Positions 14,993 to 23,337 of a DNA stretch of 38,536 bases are shown here, one piece after another. This DNA comes from a virus. Below the pieces are notes generated by a model. That model searched no databases, had not been told where the DNA came from, and saw only the letters and a list, made by a program, of their open reading frames with translations. A program made the position numbers and the translations under genes. Location: positions 1-38,536 of IMG/VR virus record IMGVR_UViG_3300009545_000042, one strand, 5' to 3'. Position 1 is the first letter of the stretch. Each line of letters begins with the position of its first letter.

Positions 14993-16123
14993 TTACAAGC
15001 CATTTCTGTTGATGTTTGAGAAGTGATGTTGAAGTTTTTCTGCGGGTGTGAGAATTTTCTTTTTAGGATCTTCAGGCACTGGTGCCGATCCTGGAGAGTT
15101 GATTTGAGCGTTTTGTACTTTGTCAAGCAACTCTTTTTTCGCTTCTACTTTCGAGCTTTGTGCTTTGAACTTTACCATCTTCTCTGCGTATTCAGCGGCA
15201 GCGACTGTTCGTGCTACTGCTTTCATGTCAGCTCCTGATCTTACAAGGGCATCGTACTCAACTCCTAAATGCTTTTTAGTAAGTTTAGAGTTGTTGATAC
15301 CTTCGTAGATTTCAGTAGAGTGTTTAGGTTCAAACTTGATCCCATAGTTTTCAAATGGTAAAAGTTCCTGGAGGTTTCGTGCGGCATTGCTGAGGGCTTT
15401 GTCCGATTCAACTCTTCGTTGTTCGGCTTGCTGTCTCATTTGTGCCTGACGTTGTCTCTGAATCTGGGTGTAACTGTTTGCTACCTGAGCGCCTAGTTGT
15501 TCGCGAACTATGTAGGGTACTGCTTCAAGGTCTGCATCAGCTTTTGCCTGATCGAACTTACCGTCTGTAAAGTACTTTGGATTTCTTACTGCTGTCTTGT
15601 CGAATTCATCCTCGTATAGTTGGATAAGCTGTTCAGAGGTTAACTTTGTATAATCTACAAGCTGCTCTGCTAAATAACTTTTCCAATCAACACCGTTCTT
15701 TGCAACTTCAATTGCCTCTTTAAAATCATCAGAAATCCCTGATAAGGGGGCTTGTTCTAATTGTTTTAATTTGGATTTTAGTTCTGAAACCTTTGTTACA
15801 ATGTCATCTTCACTTTCAACTTTGTCCAACTCTAAGGCACTGCCTATCTTGCTGAAACTAAATTTTGGTGCTTCGACTTTTTGTTCTGCGGTTTCATCAG
15901 CATCCCATATACTCACCTGTTGATCTGCCTGGGTAGGCGTTTCTGCTGGTGTTTCTTTGGGTTGTTCCTTCGGAGCCTCTACAGCAACTTGCTTGGGTGG
16001 CTCTTCAGTGGGGGTAACACTGTTACTCGTTTCCTCTATTGGAACTGCTACTGGTGGTTGTGTTTGAGAACGATTTTTCTCAGCCCATTCTTTGAGGGCT
16101 GCGTTAGGACTTTCTAAAGACAT
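14993..16123 (-). CDS. Scaffold-like head assembly protein
   Basis: 376 residues. The first 75 are Pro/Glu/Thr-rich and probably disordered (repeated PKEQPKETPAE-like text). The rest is helical and charged, with Gln/Arg-rich coiled coil near residues 218-238 (QRQRQAQMRQQAEQRRVES) and a lysine-rich C-terminus (PKKKILTPAEKLQHHF). This composition and the place between portal and capsid genes are typical of capsid scaffolds, which assemble procapsids and are then removed. No protease motif is visible. The ATG follows the leader TTTAAACCTA with no Shine-Dalgarno sequence. Role inferred from composition and order. Confidence 0.65.
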   Translation of the reverse strand: MSLESPNAALKEWAEKNRSQTQPPVAVPIEETSNSVTPTEEPPKQVAVEAPKEQPKETPAETPTQADQQVSIWDADETAEQKVEAPKFSFSKIGSALELDKVESEDDIVTKVSELKSKLKQLEQAPLSGISDDFKEAIEVAKNGVDWKSYLAEQLVDYTKLTSEQLIQLYEDEFDKTAVRNPKYFTDGKFDQAKADADLEAVPYIVREQLGAQVANSYTQIQRQRQAQMRQQAEQRRVESDKALSNAARNLQELLPFENYGIKFEPKHSTEIYEGINNSKLTKKHLGVEYDALVRSGADMKAVARTVAAAEYAEKMVKFKAQSSKVEAKKELLDKVQNAQINSPGSAPVPEDPKKKILTPAEKLQHHFSNINRNGL

Positions 16124-16165
16124 TAGGTTTAAATTAGATAGTTTAGTATGTACAACAATTGTGCC

Positions 16166-16198
16166 ACTCTAGAGTTTCACGTGGATCATTCTAGAGTT
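16166..16198 (-). repeat. Two tandem TCTAGA palindrome elements between portal and scaffold genes
   Basis: Two copies, ACTCTAGAGTT (16166-16176) and ATTCTAGAGTT (16188-16198), lie about two helical turns apart with CACGTG between them. The second overlaps the portal stop (CAATAACTCTAGA on the minus strand). Pairing and spacing suggest a binding site or processing signal. Confidence 0.5.
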
Positions 16199-18368
16199 AT
16201 TGGCCTAGAAGTTTTAGCTTAGATTCATTTAACTTAGTACGGCTGGTGACCAGAGTTTTTTGAAGGTTACCCTGGTTCTTCATCTGCTGAAGGGCCGTAG
16301 GTGAATTCTGCATCTGGAACTGGAGTTGTTGTTGTTGCAAATCCATTTGCTGCTGCTGGTTCTGCTGCTCCTGCTCCATCTGTGCCTGTTCCTGAGTCTT
16401 CTGAAGTCTTCTGCGTTGCAATCTCAGTCTTTGGAATTTGCGTACAGCTACTGTGATGTCTTGTTCGAGCATGATTTCCAAGGCGTAGTCAATGAACTCA
16501 GGATCAACCTGAATAACAATCGACAGCATTTGTTCCAGCTTCTGGCGATCTATTGTGCTTGGTGGTAAGCTTTCTACGACAACATCAAATGAATCAAGGC
16601 TGATGTCAATATTATCCTTTAAAAAGTCTACACCTACATCACCAATAATAGGTGCAAATTTTTCTTTTGCTGCCCATGCGACCTTCACAAGTTTTGCCTG
16701 ATGGTTTAGTACTCTTGAGCAGAATCGTTCGAAACCTTTGAAGTAAGGAGCTGTGATAAGATTGCTTTGGAATAGTACAGCCTGAGTATTGCCTACAGCT
16801 TGTGAGCCGGTAGTAAGCTGCCCCTGACGTTCTGCGTTCACACCAGAGATGTTATCTATTTGCCGGTCGAAGTATTCAATAAGGTTAATAGCCTGACCGA
16901 TAGATTCGGAGAGACTGAGATCATAGTCTTTGAACAAATTCATCCCTGAGCCTAGCTGATACTCTTTGGAATTTACCCATGCAATACCGTCTGCTTTGAT
17001 ATAGCGGGTTACTGATTCCCTGGTCATTCCATTAGGCATCATCGCTTCATCGAAGACTATCACTTTACCTACAGCCCTTGCCATTTGTATCTGAAGCTGA
17101 TAAAGTGCAATGTCTTTTAGTAATTGAAGACCTGTGAGCTGTTCAACAATTGATGTTGATTTACCTAACAGAAACTCAGGAATCCATACCTTGTATGGCG
17201 CTTCTGATATTTCCAGTGAGTCGAGATCACGGGCCTGATTAGGACACTCCCCCCATTCACGTAAGAACTTCCCTCCTATGATGGTTCCCTGTCTCCAGCA
17301 TTCAATTTTATTGTAGATGATCTTGTCCTCATCTCTTTTACGAACCTCTTTGTCTGTTACGTCCTGAAGGTGCTCAGTATCGTATTCTTCTTTACGTTCG
17401 TACTTATGAGCTAATGTTTTGTAGTCTCTCCAGCAAGCTTTTATAACCAGGCATCTTGGAGTTCCATCAACAGCTTTGAACCATTTTAGAACCTGTCCTG
17501 GCATACATCCCCATCCTGGGTCTTGTGTTCCTCTGTTGTCTACCCCCATTCCAAGGAAAGACTGGTAGGTGTTGTAAGATTCCTGAAGTTCTTCTTCAGT
17601 CAAACCGTAACGTTCAGCCGCAACTGAAAGTGGTATGTAGTCTACTTCACCAAAATAGGTGGAGTCACTGAGCATATCATCTGTTGAGTTTGGATCGTAG
17701 ATAAACCTCATTGGATCTACGTGTCGGGATTGAGGAATGCCTTTGATTATTTCATCCTTCACAACCATTATGTTGGCTATGAGAACATCAATAAACAGTC
17801 TCTTACGTGCTTCGTCCCAGTGACTTCTTTTGGCAATCCATTTTAATGCTCCTTCTAGAATTAAAACGTTCTTGTCTTTCCAGGTGAGGTCTATGTATTC
17901 TCTTAACTCTTCGTCAGATTGAGGTACATATTCAGGGTACTCCATCGACAGGCCAGTCTCCTGTTCAACATATTGTGCAAGGGATTGAAGTTTTCGTTTT
18001 ACTCTGAGACGTTCTCTTTCTTCAAGCTTTCTTGATTGTGCCTCGCTGTTGATTGCTCTGGCTTTAATCAGATAGCCTCGTTCTTCAAGCTCTCCTATGA
18101 GAGATCTCATTCTGGTTTTAACAGAGTTCTGAGTAGTCCAGATACCAGGCATTGCTGATCCATCGGGGGCTGTTTGTAAGTAACCAGTGAGATCGTTACC
18201 TGTACCGTCCTGATAGAAGGAGTAGAGAACTTTTAATCTGTTGTAGTTAGTAGTCCAGTTGTCGGTGAATGAGTTGCTGACAATAGCCCTAACCCATTTA
18301 TCGTAATATTCTGAATTCTTCTTTTCCTTATCCGGAACGGCAATGCTTGGAAAACTGTAGGTAGACAT
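16197..18368 (-). CDS. Portal protein
   Basis: 723 residues, within the range of crAss-like and other podovirus portals. The N-terminal part is helical and charged (ESEAQ- and RERLRVKRKLQSL-type segments), followed by a mixed domain with HVDPMRFIYDPNSTDDM at about 218-234 and a long central region containing VEQLTGLQLLKDIALYQLQ and YFDRQIDNISGVNAERQGQ, which I associate with portal stem and clip helices. The C-terminal 60 residues are an extreme Gln-rich coiled coil (QEQAQMEQEQQNQQQQM). The portal is the dodecameric channel for DNA. Its ATG directly abuts the TAG of terL. The family is inferred from these features and from order. Confidence 0.75.
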   Translation of the reverse strand: MSTYSFPSIAVPDKEKKNSEYYDKWVRAIVSNSFTDNWTTNYNRLKVLYSFYQDGTGNDLTGYLQTAPDGSAMPGIWTTQNSVKTRMRSLIGELEERGYLIKARAINSEAQSRKLEERERLRVKRKLQSLAQYVEQETGLSMEYPEYVPQSDEELREYIDLTWKDKNVLILEGALKWIAKRSHWDEARKRLFIDVLIANIMVVKDEIIKGIPQSRHVDPMRFIYDPNSTDDMLSDSTYFGEVDYIPLSVAAERYGLTEEELQESYNTYQSFLGMGVDNRGTQDPGWGCMPGQVLKWFKAVDGTPRCLVIKACWRDYKTLAHKYERKEEYDTEHLQDVTDKEVRKRDEDKIIYNKIECWRQGTIIGGKFLREWGECPNQARDLDSLEISEAPYKVWIPEFLLGKSTSIVEQLTGLQLLKDIALYQLQIQMARAVGKVIVFDEAMMPNGMTRESVTRYIKADGIAWVNSKEYQLGSGMNLFKDYDLSLSESIGQAINLIEYFDRQIDNISGVNAERQGQLTTGSQAVGNTQAVLFQSNLITAPYFKGFERFCSRVLNHQAKLVKVAWAAKEKFAPIIGDVGVDFLKDNIDISLDSFDVVVESLPPSTIDRQKLEQMLSIVIQVDPEFIDYALEIMLEQDITVAVRKFQRLRLQRRRLQKTQEQAQMEQEQQNQQQQMDLQQQQLQFQMQNSPTALQQMKNQGNLQKTLVTSRTKLNESKLKLLGQ

Positions 18369-20270
18369 CTAGCGGTTGAAAATTGATTTAGGAATGTTTC
18401 TAGAGACTTGTGTAGAGTTAGGATAAACAGGTCTTAGGATTCCTCCTACCCGTTCGAGTTTGTAGTGTGTGATCTTATCCTGATCTGAGGTGAGTTGAAC
18501 AGATTTCTTATCAGCTTGCAGCATCACCAGTGCGAGGAAGTATGCCATCGCGAGATCATCGTCAGCGTGGTTATCAGAAAATACTTTGCATTGTTCAAGG
18601 AACTTTACACTGGGTATGAATGCGCTGAAATTATCGATGTGATCCTCTGCCAGTCCTATTAATTGTTGCTTTCTAGGCTCTGTCATTGTAATGCTGTTCT
18701 TCATTTCAAAACCTCCTTTAGCAGTTAGTATTGAGGCTGGAACAAGAGGAAGTAAGTGCGGGTGATGGGTTTTGAAGTAGTTTATCATTCTGGCCCTGTT
18801 GTCTTCAACAAGAACTTTTGTATTGTTAAACCATTTTAAAACCATTGCTGCCTGTTCGAAAAATCCATCAAGCTTTTCTGGTCTGTCAACATACTCAACT
18901 ACTAGTTTAGGAGACTCTGTTCCGAAAGGTTTGGCTAGTACAGCGAGTGCTAAATCAGAAACATCTTTACCTGCTTTCTTTTTCTTATCATCAGAATCCG
19001 CAGGGTCTGCTCCAGCCACATACCCATTAACTCTTCTGGGGTCTGGCATTTCATAAACTATAATCTTACCATTAGGATTAGGTACAAAGTCAACCCCTCC
19101 ATCGTGTTTTGCTCTCATCCATCCAGTGCGTGATTCAGGAGGGTTGCTAAGTATTTTTATTATTTGATCATTTATTAAATGAATATTTCCAACTCCCCCA
19201 GAGGTTACTCGATTGAAAGCATCATTTTCACAGAGTGGGTACTTCTGAACAAAAGCGGCCTGGTATGATCTGTTGGTGTTCTTTAATTTGTGTCGCTCGT
19301 AAATAATCCATCTTATAGACTCAGTTATAAGATCATTACCGAACTTGTCAACAATCAATCCATTATACCCGTGAAAGACAAAGCGATCTAGTGAGTATGC
19401 TTCGTTATTCATGTATAATTCCATTAGGCCTTTGCCGTCAGAGTCTATTGAGCCAACAGTCCCCATGCACAGGGGTATACCAACACGTCTTGTATTAAGT
19501 CTCAAACAGTCTTCAGCAAATTGCCATATAGTTAGAAGGTTTGGTATTTTACCAGCCTCATCAATAATCAATTTAGAAAGCGCACTACCTTCGTATGCAG
19601 AATCTGTTGGTGCTACTGAAAATATGTAGCTTTGAATTCCTTTCTTTATTCTATTTCCGTTTGCGTCTTTTTCATACCAGGCAAATTCGAGGAAATCTCT
19701 TCTGTCAGAAGCACTTGATCTGGGTCTTAGCCACTCAGGTAAATTCTGATAAAGGAATTTCACATGTTTGAACAGTGCCCTAGAATCTTGTTCGCTCTTC
19801 GAATTCATGCCAATAGTAAAATAAGGGCGGGTTATGCAGTCATGAAGTGCGTCCCATGATTCAAGCCAGGAATAACCCACACGTCTTCTCTTGTAGCCTA
19901 CTATTCCTCTCCCTGGATTTTTTTGGATGCTCTCAATCTTTTGAAAATACTCTTCTTGTATAGCTCTGAATTGTGGCAATATTTTTCCTTTCTCGGGGTC
20001 GCGCAGCTTTCCGTAATGAAGCCATGAATATCCTTTACCTGATAAGCTATCATACCCATTTATAATTCTTGATATTTCTTGCATTTGAAAATCAAGCTCC
20101 TCTCGCTTATCCTTAAATTTTTCTGGATATTTATTAGGGGTATAAATTTTCTTTGATACGAATTTAGGCTTGATAGCAATAGAATTGTAATACGCTACGT
20201 CCTTTTCAAGCTCTTCTATCCATTCATTCTCAGGTATTATGCCCGGTATTTCTTCTCTATCTTTCGACAT
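18369..20270 (-). CDS. terL: Terminase large subunit
   Basis: 633 residues, the ATPase-nuclease motor that pumps DNA into the procapsid. The ATPase half has a divergent Walker A, GYKRRRVGYS (125-134), with no lysine next to the serine, a strong Walker B LIIDEAG (234-240), and a coupling motif MGTVGS near 269. The nuclease half shows an RNase H-like acidic set: Asp422 in VAGADPADSDD, Glu489-Asp490 in VLVEDNR, and Asp570-572 in HADDDLAMA. An in-frame TAA sits immediately before the ATG, which fixes the start. The start overlaps the upstream endonuclease gene by 34 bases, and the stop touches the portal start. No small subunit gene is recognised nearby. Confidence 0.88.
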   Translation of the reverse strand: MSKDREEIPGIIPENEWIEELEKDVAYYNSIAIKPKFVSKKIYTPNKYPEKFKDKREELDFQMQEISRIINGYDSLSGKGYSWLHYGKLRDPEKGKILPQFRAIQEEYFQKIESIQKNPGRGIVGYKRRRVGYSWLESWDALHDCITRPYFTIGMNSKSEQDSRALFKHVKFLYQNLPEWLRPRSSASDRRDFLEFAWYEKDANGNRIKKGIQSYIFSVAPTDSAYEGSALSKLIIDEAGKIPNLLTIWQFAEDCLRLNTRRVGIPLCMGTVGSIDSDGKGLMELYMNNEAYSLDRFVFHGYNGLIVDKFGNDLITESIRWIIYERHKLKNTNRSYQAAFVQKYPLCENDAFNRVTSGGVGNIHLINDQIIKILSNPPESRTGWMRAKHDGGVDFVPNPNGKIIVYEMPDPRRVNGYVAGADPADSDDKKKKAGKDVSDLALAVLAKPFGTESPKLVVEYVDRPEKLDGFFEQAAMVLKWFNNTKVLVEDNRARMINYFKTHHPHLLPLVPASILTAKGGFEMKNSITMTEPRKQQLIGLAEDHIDNFSAFIPSVKFLEQCKVFSDNHADDDLAMAYFLALVMLQADKKSVQLTSDQDKITHYKLERVGGILRPVYPNSTQVSRNIPKSIFNR

Positions 20271-21313
20271 TTAGGCAGCTTTGATTCATTGTAGAAGGCG
20301 AATCGCATTCCTTTATATTTATGTTGGTTTCCTTTAGCTACAGAAACACAAATTTTCCGTATTGATTTGTGAATAGTCTCGTCATTGAACAGTTTTGCGG
20401 CGGCTTCTCTGGAAGAGCTGAATACCTCGCCAGTGTCTAAACATATGATTGGCTTTTTCTGCCTTTCCACATAATCACTCTTAATTTTATCTGGAACACC
20501 ATCAGTCTTTAACCACTTCCAAGTACGTCCAATAAGAATAGCATCAACAGCACCATCACCAATACCGATCATTCTAGATATTTCTGCGTTGCTGTATTTT
20601 TTCGTAGCGGCTAATCTTCTGATTTCTGAAACTTGGTCTGGTGTAAGTATTCTAGATTGTTTTTCTGCTGGGCATGAAACATCTATAATAAAATGGTCAG
20701 GGTTGACACAATGTTCACAACCACAATTATTATGAAGAACTTCCTTTTTGTCCTTCAGTTTTATATTTTTCAACATTTGAAAAATGGCTCTACCTGCCTG
20801 TAATGTTTTGCCATCAATATTGACTTTAGGAAAACCATCACTAAACTGACCAACCCATATCCAACATCCTGTATTAGGCTCATAAGCAATATATTTATCC
20901 ATGTGGTAGGACAATGATTTGCGCTTATTTTTGGAAAATTCAGCAATCTTTTCGGGCGGGTGTTTGTAGCCGGTAGCATCGCATTCACCACCATCTTTAT
21001 AATTAACTAAAATCCCTCCGGTTGTAAGCTTTCCGTATAGAGATATTAGTTCAACTTCTTTAGCCTTGGCTTCCTCTAGAGTTAAGTCATCAAGTAATAT
21101 TTCCACTGTATACCCATGCTTAGCGACTATATTTTTCCACCGTTTTGTGCGGGTTTCTTTCTCAAATGCTCTTGAATAGAATACTTCATAACTGCCAGCA
21201 TAAACATGCTGTGATCCTCGTCCAATGTAAAATGGTGTACCTGTATCGTTTCTTAAGTGCCGGTATATGTAAAACCGATCATTATGTTTAGTGTGGATTC
21301 TCTTATAAGGCAT
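20237..21313 (-). CDS. Composite GIY-YIG/HNH/NUMOD homing endonuclease
   Basis: 358 residues carrying what look like two nuclease domains. Residues 13-107 are GIY-YIG-like (FYIYRHL, PFYIGRG, KEVELISLYGK with the catalytic Glu, LVNYKDGG). Residues 148-208 are HNH-like (GCWIWVGQFSDG, LHNNCGCEHCVNPDHF). A helix-turn-helix (224-268, YSNAEISRMIGIGDGAV) follows, then a NUMOD-like DNA-binding repeat (287-345, PIICLDTGEVFSSSREAAA, KYKGMRFAFY). Such enzymes are selfish mobile genes. It sits free-standing between a terminator and terL and overlaps terL by 34 bases. I see no split gene around it. Domain calls rest on motif reading. Confidence 0.75.
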   Translation of the reverse strand: MPYKRIHTKHNDRFYIYRHLRNDTGTPFYIGRGSQHVYAGSYEVFYSRAFEKETRTKRWKNIVAKHGYTVEILLDDLTLEEAKAKEVELISLYGKLTTGGILVNYKDGGECDATGYKHPPEKIAEFSKNKRKSLSYHMDKYIAYEPNTGCWIWVGQFSDGFPKVNIDGKTLQAGRAIFQMLKNIKLKDKKEVLHNNCGCEHCVNPDHFIIDVSCPAEKQSRILTPDQVSEIRRLAATKKYSNAEISRMIGIGDGAVDAILIGRTWKWLKTDGVPDKIKSDYVERQKKPIICLDTGEVFSSSREAAAKLFNDETIHKSIRKICVSVAKGNQHKYKGMRFAFYNESKLPKCRKIEKKYRA

Positions 21314-21323
21314 TTTACTTTAA

Positions 21324-21335
21324 AACTCTAGAGTT
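21324..21335. repeat. Perfect 12-bp palindrome AACTCTAGAGTT
   Basis: The full consensus copy of the recurring junction element, exactly self-complementary, lies 11 bases upstream of the homing endonuclease start. Degenerate copies are seen near many other gene boundaries in the window. Confidence 0.6.
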
Positions 21336-21364
21336 AAATTGAATAATCTAGTAAATACGTAAAC

Positions 21365-21399
21365 TAGGAAAGCCCGGTTACTAGAGTTAGTATCGGGCT
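21365..21399 (-). terminator. Two-part hairpin terminator
   Basis: On the minus strand AGCCCG and CGGGCT enclose a second perfect stem TACTA-ACTC-TAGTA, forming one long stem with a small bulge, followed by a short pyrimidine tract TTTCC. The apical loop contains the ACTCTAG core of the recurring element. It follows the 85-residue gene, 24 bases after its stop, so it probably ends that transcript. The T-run is weak, so RNA processing or attenuation is also possible. Confidence 0.6.
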
Positions 21400-21422
21400 G
21401 TTCCAAATCACGGAGGGAGAAA

Positions 21423-21680
21423 TTAAGTAAGGTCTACGTACTGCGCGGTGCTTGTTACAGCACTTAGGGCTGCATTAACGGCACTGTAAGGTTTAGGACT
21501 GTAGTACTGTCTCTTGTTATAAAAATCATAAATAAGTGTAGACGGTGCTGCTGTTCCGGCTCCTCCGAGTGGAGAAATCTCGCAATCCTGTTCCTGGATG
21601 TGGGTTGTAATAGGTGTTGCGGGACTGAATGTTTGCATATTTGCACGAACTAGCTTTCCGTAAGCGAATCTCAGAAGCAT
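21423..21680 (-). CDS. Small hypothetical protein upstream of packaging module
   Basis: 85 residues (MLLRFAYGKLVRANMQTF), moderately hydrophobic N-terminus but no clear membrane helix, and a Ser/Thr/Tyr-rich C-terminus. No family recognised. The ATG follows the leader AAACCCTAAACCTA, shared in part with the scaffold-like gene. A hairpin terminator lies 24 bases after the stop. A small structural or accessory role is possible. Confidence 0.5.
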   Translation of the reverse strand: MLLRFAYGKLVRANMQTFSPATPITTHIQEQDCEISPLGGAGTAAPSTLIYDFYNKRQYYSPKPYSAVNAALSAVTSTAQYVDLT

Positions 21681-21729
21681 TAGGTTTAGGGTTTAGTTAA
21701 CCCTATTAACTCTACAAGAATCGTTCCAA

Positions 21730-23337
21730 TTAATTGGTTGACTCTAGAAGTAAATCCCAGTTGATTAGTGCTTTAGGGTTAGATACAAACTTCCACCCTG
21801 ATTCCTCGAATAGTCTGATCCATTCTGAGCTTCTTTTTAAATTGATATGGCCCCAGTAGAAGTCTGCTGCCTGAGCTGTATGATAAGGTGTGCTTGTGAA
21901 GTAGAAATGCCTGAACTTCTTCGAAAGCTCAAGGAAATATGATTTCAACCATTCATCAGTCACTGGGAGATGTTCGAATACCTCGATGCTATAAACCAGA
22001 TCACCTTTAACATCATTTTCCAAAGGTTCTGTTGTTATATCTCCTAGTTGTACCTGGTTAGCAAATACAGGATGGTGTTCCCGGAAGTACTCTACTGAAT
22101 GAGGGTTGATTTCTATTCCATACCCAACTACTCCTCGTTTTAGAAACTCTACAAGCGTTCCTCCTACTCCGCAGCCAAGTTCCAGTACTGTTTTAGGTCT
22201 TACTTTGCTTATTAAGAAATCTACCAGTTCAGTGTGTCCTTTTGCATAATCAGGATTCTCAATAGAGTTTCCGTGGGATAGATTATGGTCGTGGAATTGT
22301 TTGGCTGTTGCTGGTTCTGTTATTGGGGTATTAGGGATGTATTTTTTCGTCGAGTTCACAAGCTCCTCAATAATATCGAGCCGGAGTTCGTTTACATTTG
22401 AAAGCTTAGGTATTCCTGATAGCTGAGTCTCGTAGTAATGATTGCGTATTTCACTATCACTTATCAGTTCATTAGTGAGTGTTTTTAGTTGTTCACCAGT
22501 CTCGAACACACATGCTCCTGATTCAGCGAACTCTGGAAGGTTACTGGCTATTACGGCTGCCCCTGCTAAAGACCCTTCGATTAAAGCTATGTTTGATTTA
22601 CATCTGTTGAATTTGTCGTCCTTGAGGGGCACCAGCATGATCTCAGGCTTCAACTGCATGAGGTTGTGAAAGTAGGTAGCAACGTCTGAAAACTCATAAT
22701 ATTGAATCTGGTTGCCCGGGAACTCCTTTAGAAACGGAGGATGGAATCCTATAACAGCCAGCTTGTAGCCTGGATTGTCTTTGAGGATTTGTTTGATTGA
22801 GTCTTTGTATTCAAGCCAGTCATAGTAGTGAGACCCGCCGCCCCTCATCAGAATGATTTTGTTCCTTTCGAATTCAAGAGGTTCAGTATGGAATATTTTA
22901 TCATCAACAGCGTTAGGAACAACCTTAATGTTGGCCGAAGGCACCTGCTCCAGCAATGCTTCTTTGAGCGCCTGTGTGGATGCTGTTACTACATCTGCTT
23001 GTTTTAAGCACTCCCTCATTACTGCGTGGATCGCATCCCTACAGTAGTATTCGTAGGCAGGATTTGATTCGTTCTTAATGTCGAAGCAGTAGTCATCATA
23101 GTCTATGACCACCTTCTTATTGAACTTTTTGCAAGTTTCAATATCAATTACATTAAGCTGAGTTGCTGGACGCTGGAAGAATACAATATCAATGTTATAA
23201 AGGTCTGACCATTTTAACTTTTTACCAGATCCTCGGATTACGTCTATACTATCAATACGTTCATAAGGCATTGCTCGATACAGAGCTGTGCCATCAGTAC
23301 TGTTTGGAATGATTGATAGGAGTTTAGGCTTTCTCAT
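21730..23337 (-). CDS. Glycosyltransferase-methyltransferase fusion
   Basis: 535 residues with two enzymatic parts. Residues 1-335 resemble a GT-B glycosyltransferase (GT4-like): VVPNAVDDKIF at 139-149, then RCKSNIALIEGSLAGAAVIAS (245-265) with the donor-binding Lys and Glu. Residues 350-535 are a class I SAM methyltransferase: VLELGCGVGG (384-393) for SAM binding, YGIEINPHS as the acidic end of strand 2, and DLVYSIEVFEHLP as motif IV. It may build a methylated sugar on a virion protein, phage DNA or host glycan; the acceptor is unknown. It starts 14 bases before the end of the exonuclease gene. Confidence 0.75.
   Translation of the reverse strand: MRKPKLLSIIPNSTDGTALYRAMPYERIDSIDVIRGSGKKLKWSDLYNIDIVFFQRPATQLNVIDIETCKKFNKKVVIDYDDYCFDIKNESNPAYEYYCRDAIHAVMRECLKQADVVTASTQALKEALLEQVPSANIKVVPNAVDDKIFHTEPLEFERNKIILMRGGGSHYYDWLEYKDSIKQILKDNPGYKLAVIGFHPPFLKEFPGNQIQYYEFSDVATYFHNLMQLKPEIMLVPLKDDKFNRCKSNIALIEGSLAGAAVIASNLPEFAESGACVFETGEQLKTLTNELISDSEIRNHYYETQLSGIPKLSNVNELRLDIIEELVNSTKKYIPNTPITEPATAKQFHDHNLSHGNSIENPDYAKGHTELVDFLISKVRPKTVLELGCGVGGTLVEFLKRGVVGYGIEINPHSVEYFREHHPVFANQVQLGDITTEPLENDVKGDLVYSIEVFEHLPVTDEWLKSYFLELSKKFRHFYFTSTPYHTAQAADFYWGHINLKRSSEWIRLFEESGWKFVSNPKALINWDLLLESTN

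Noticed and set aside
20237-21680. Endonuclease as part of an intron splitting terL
   Set aside because: terL has a full N-terminal region and an in-frame TAA directly before its ATG, and the 85-residue gene upstream does not read into terL.
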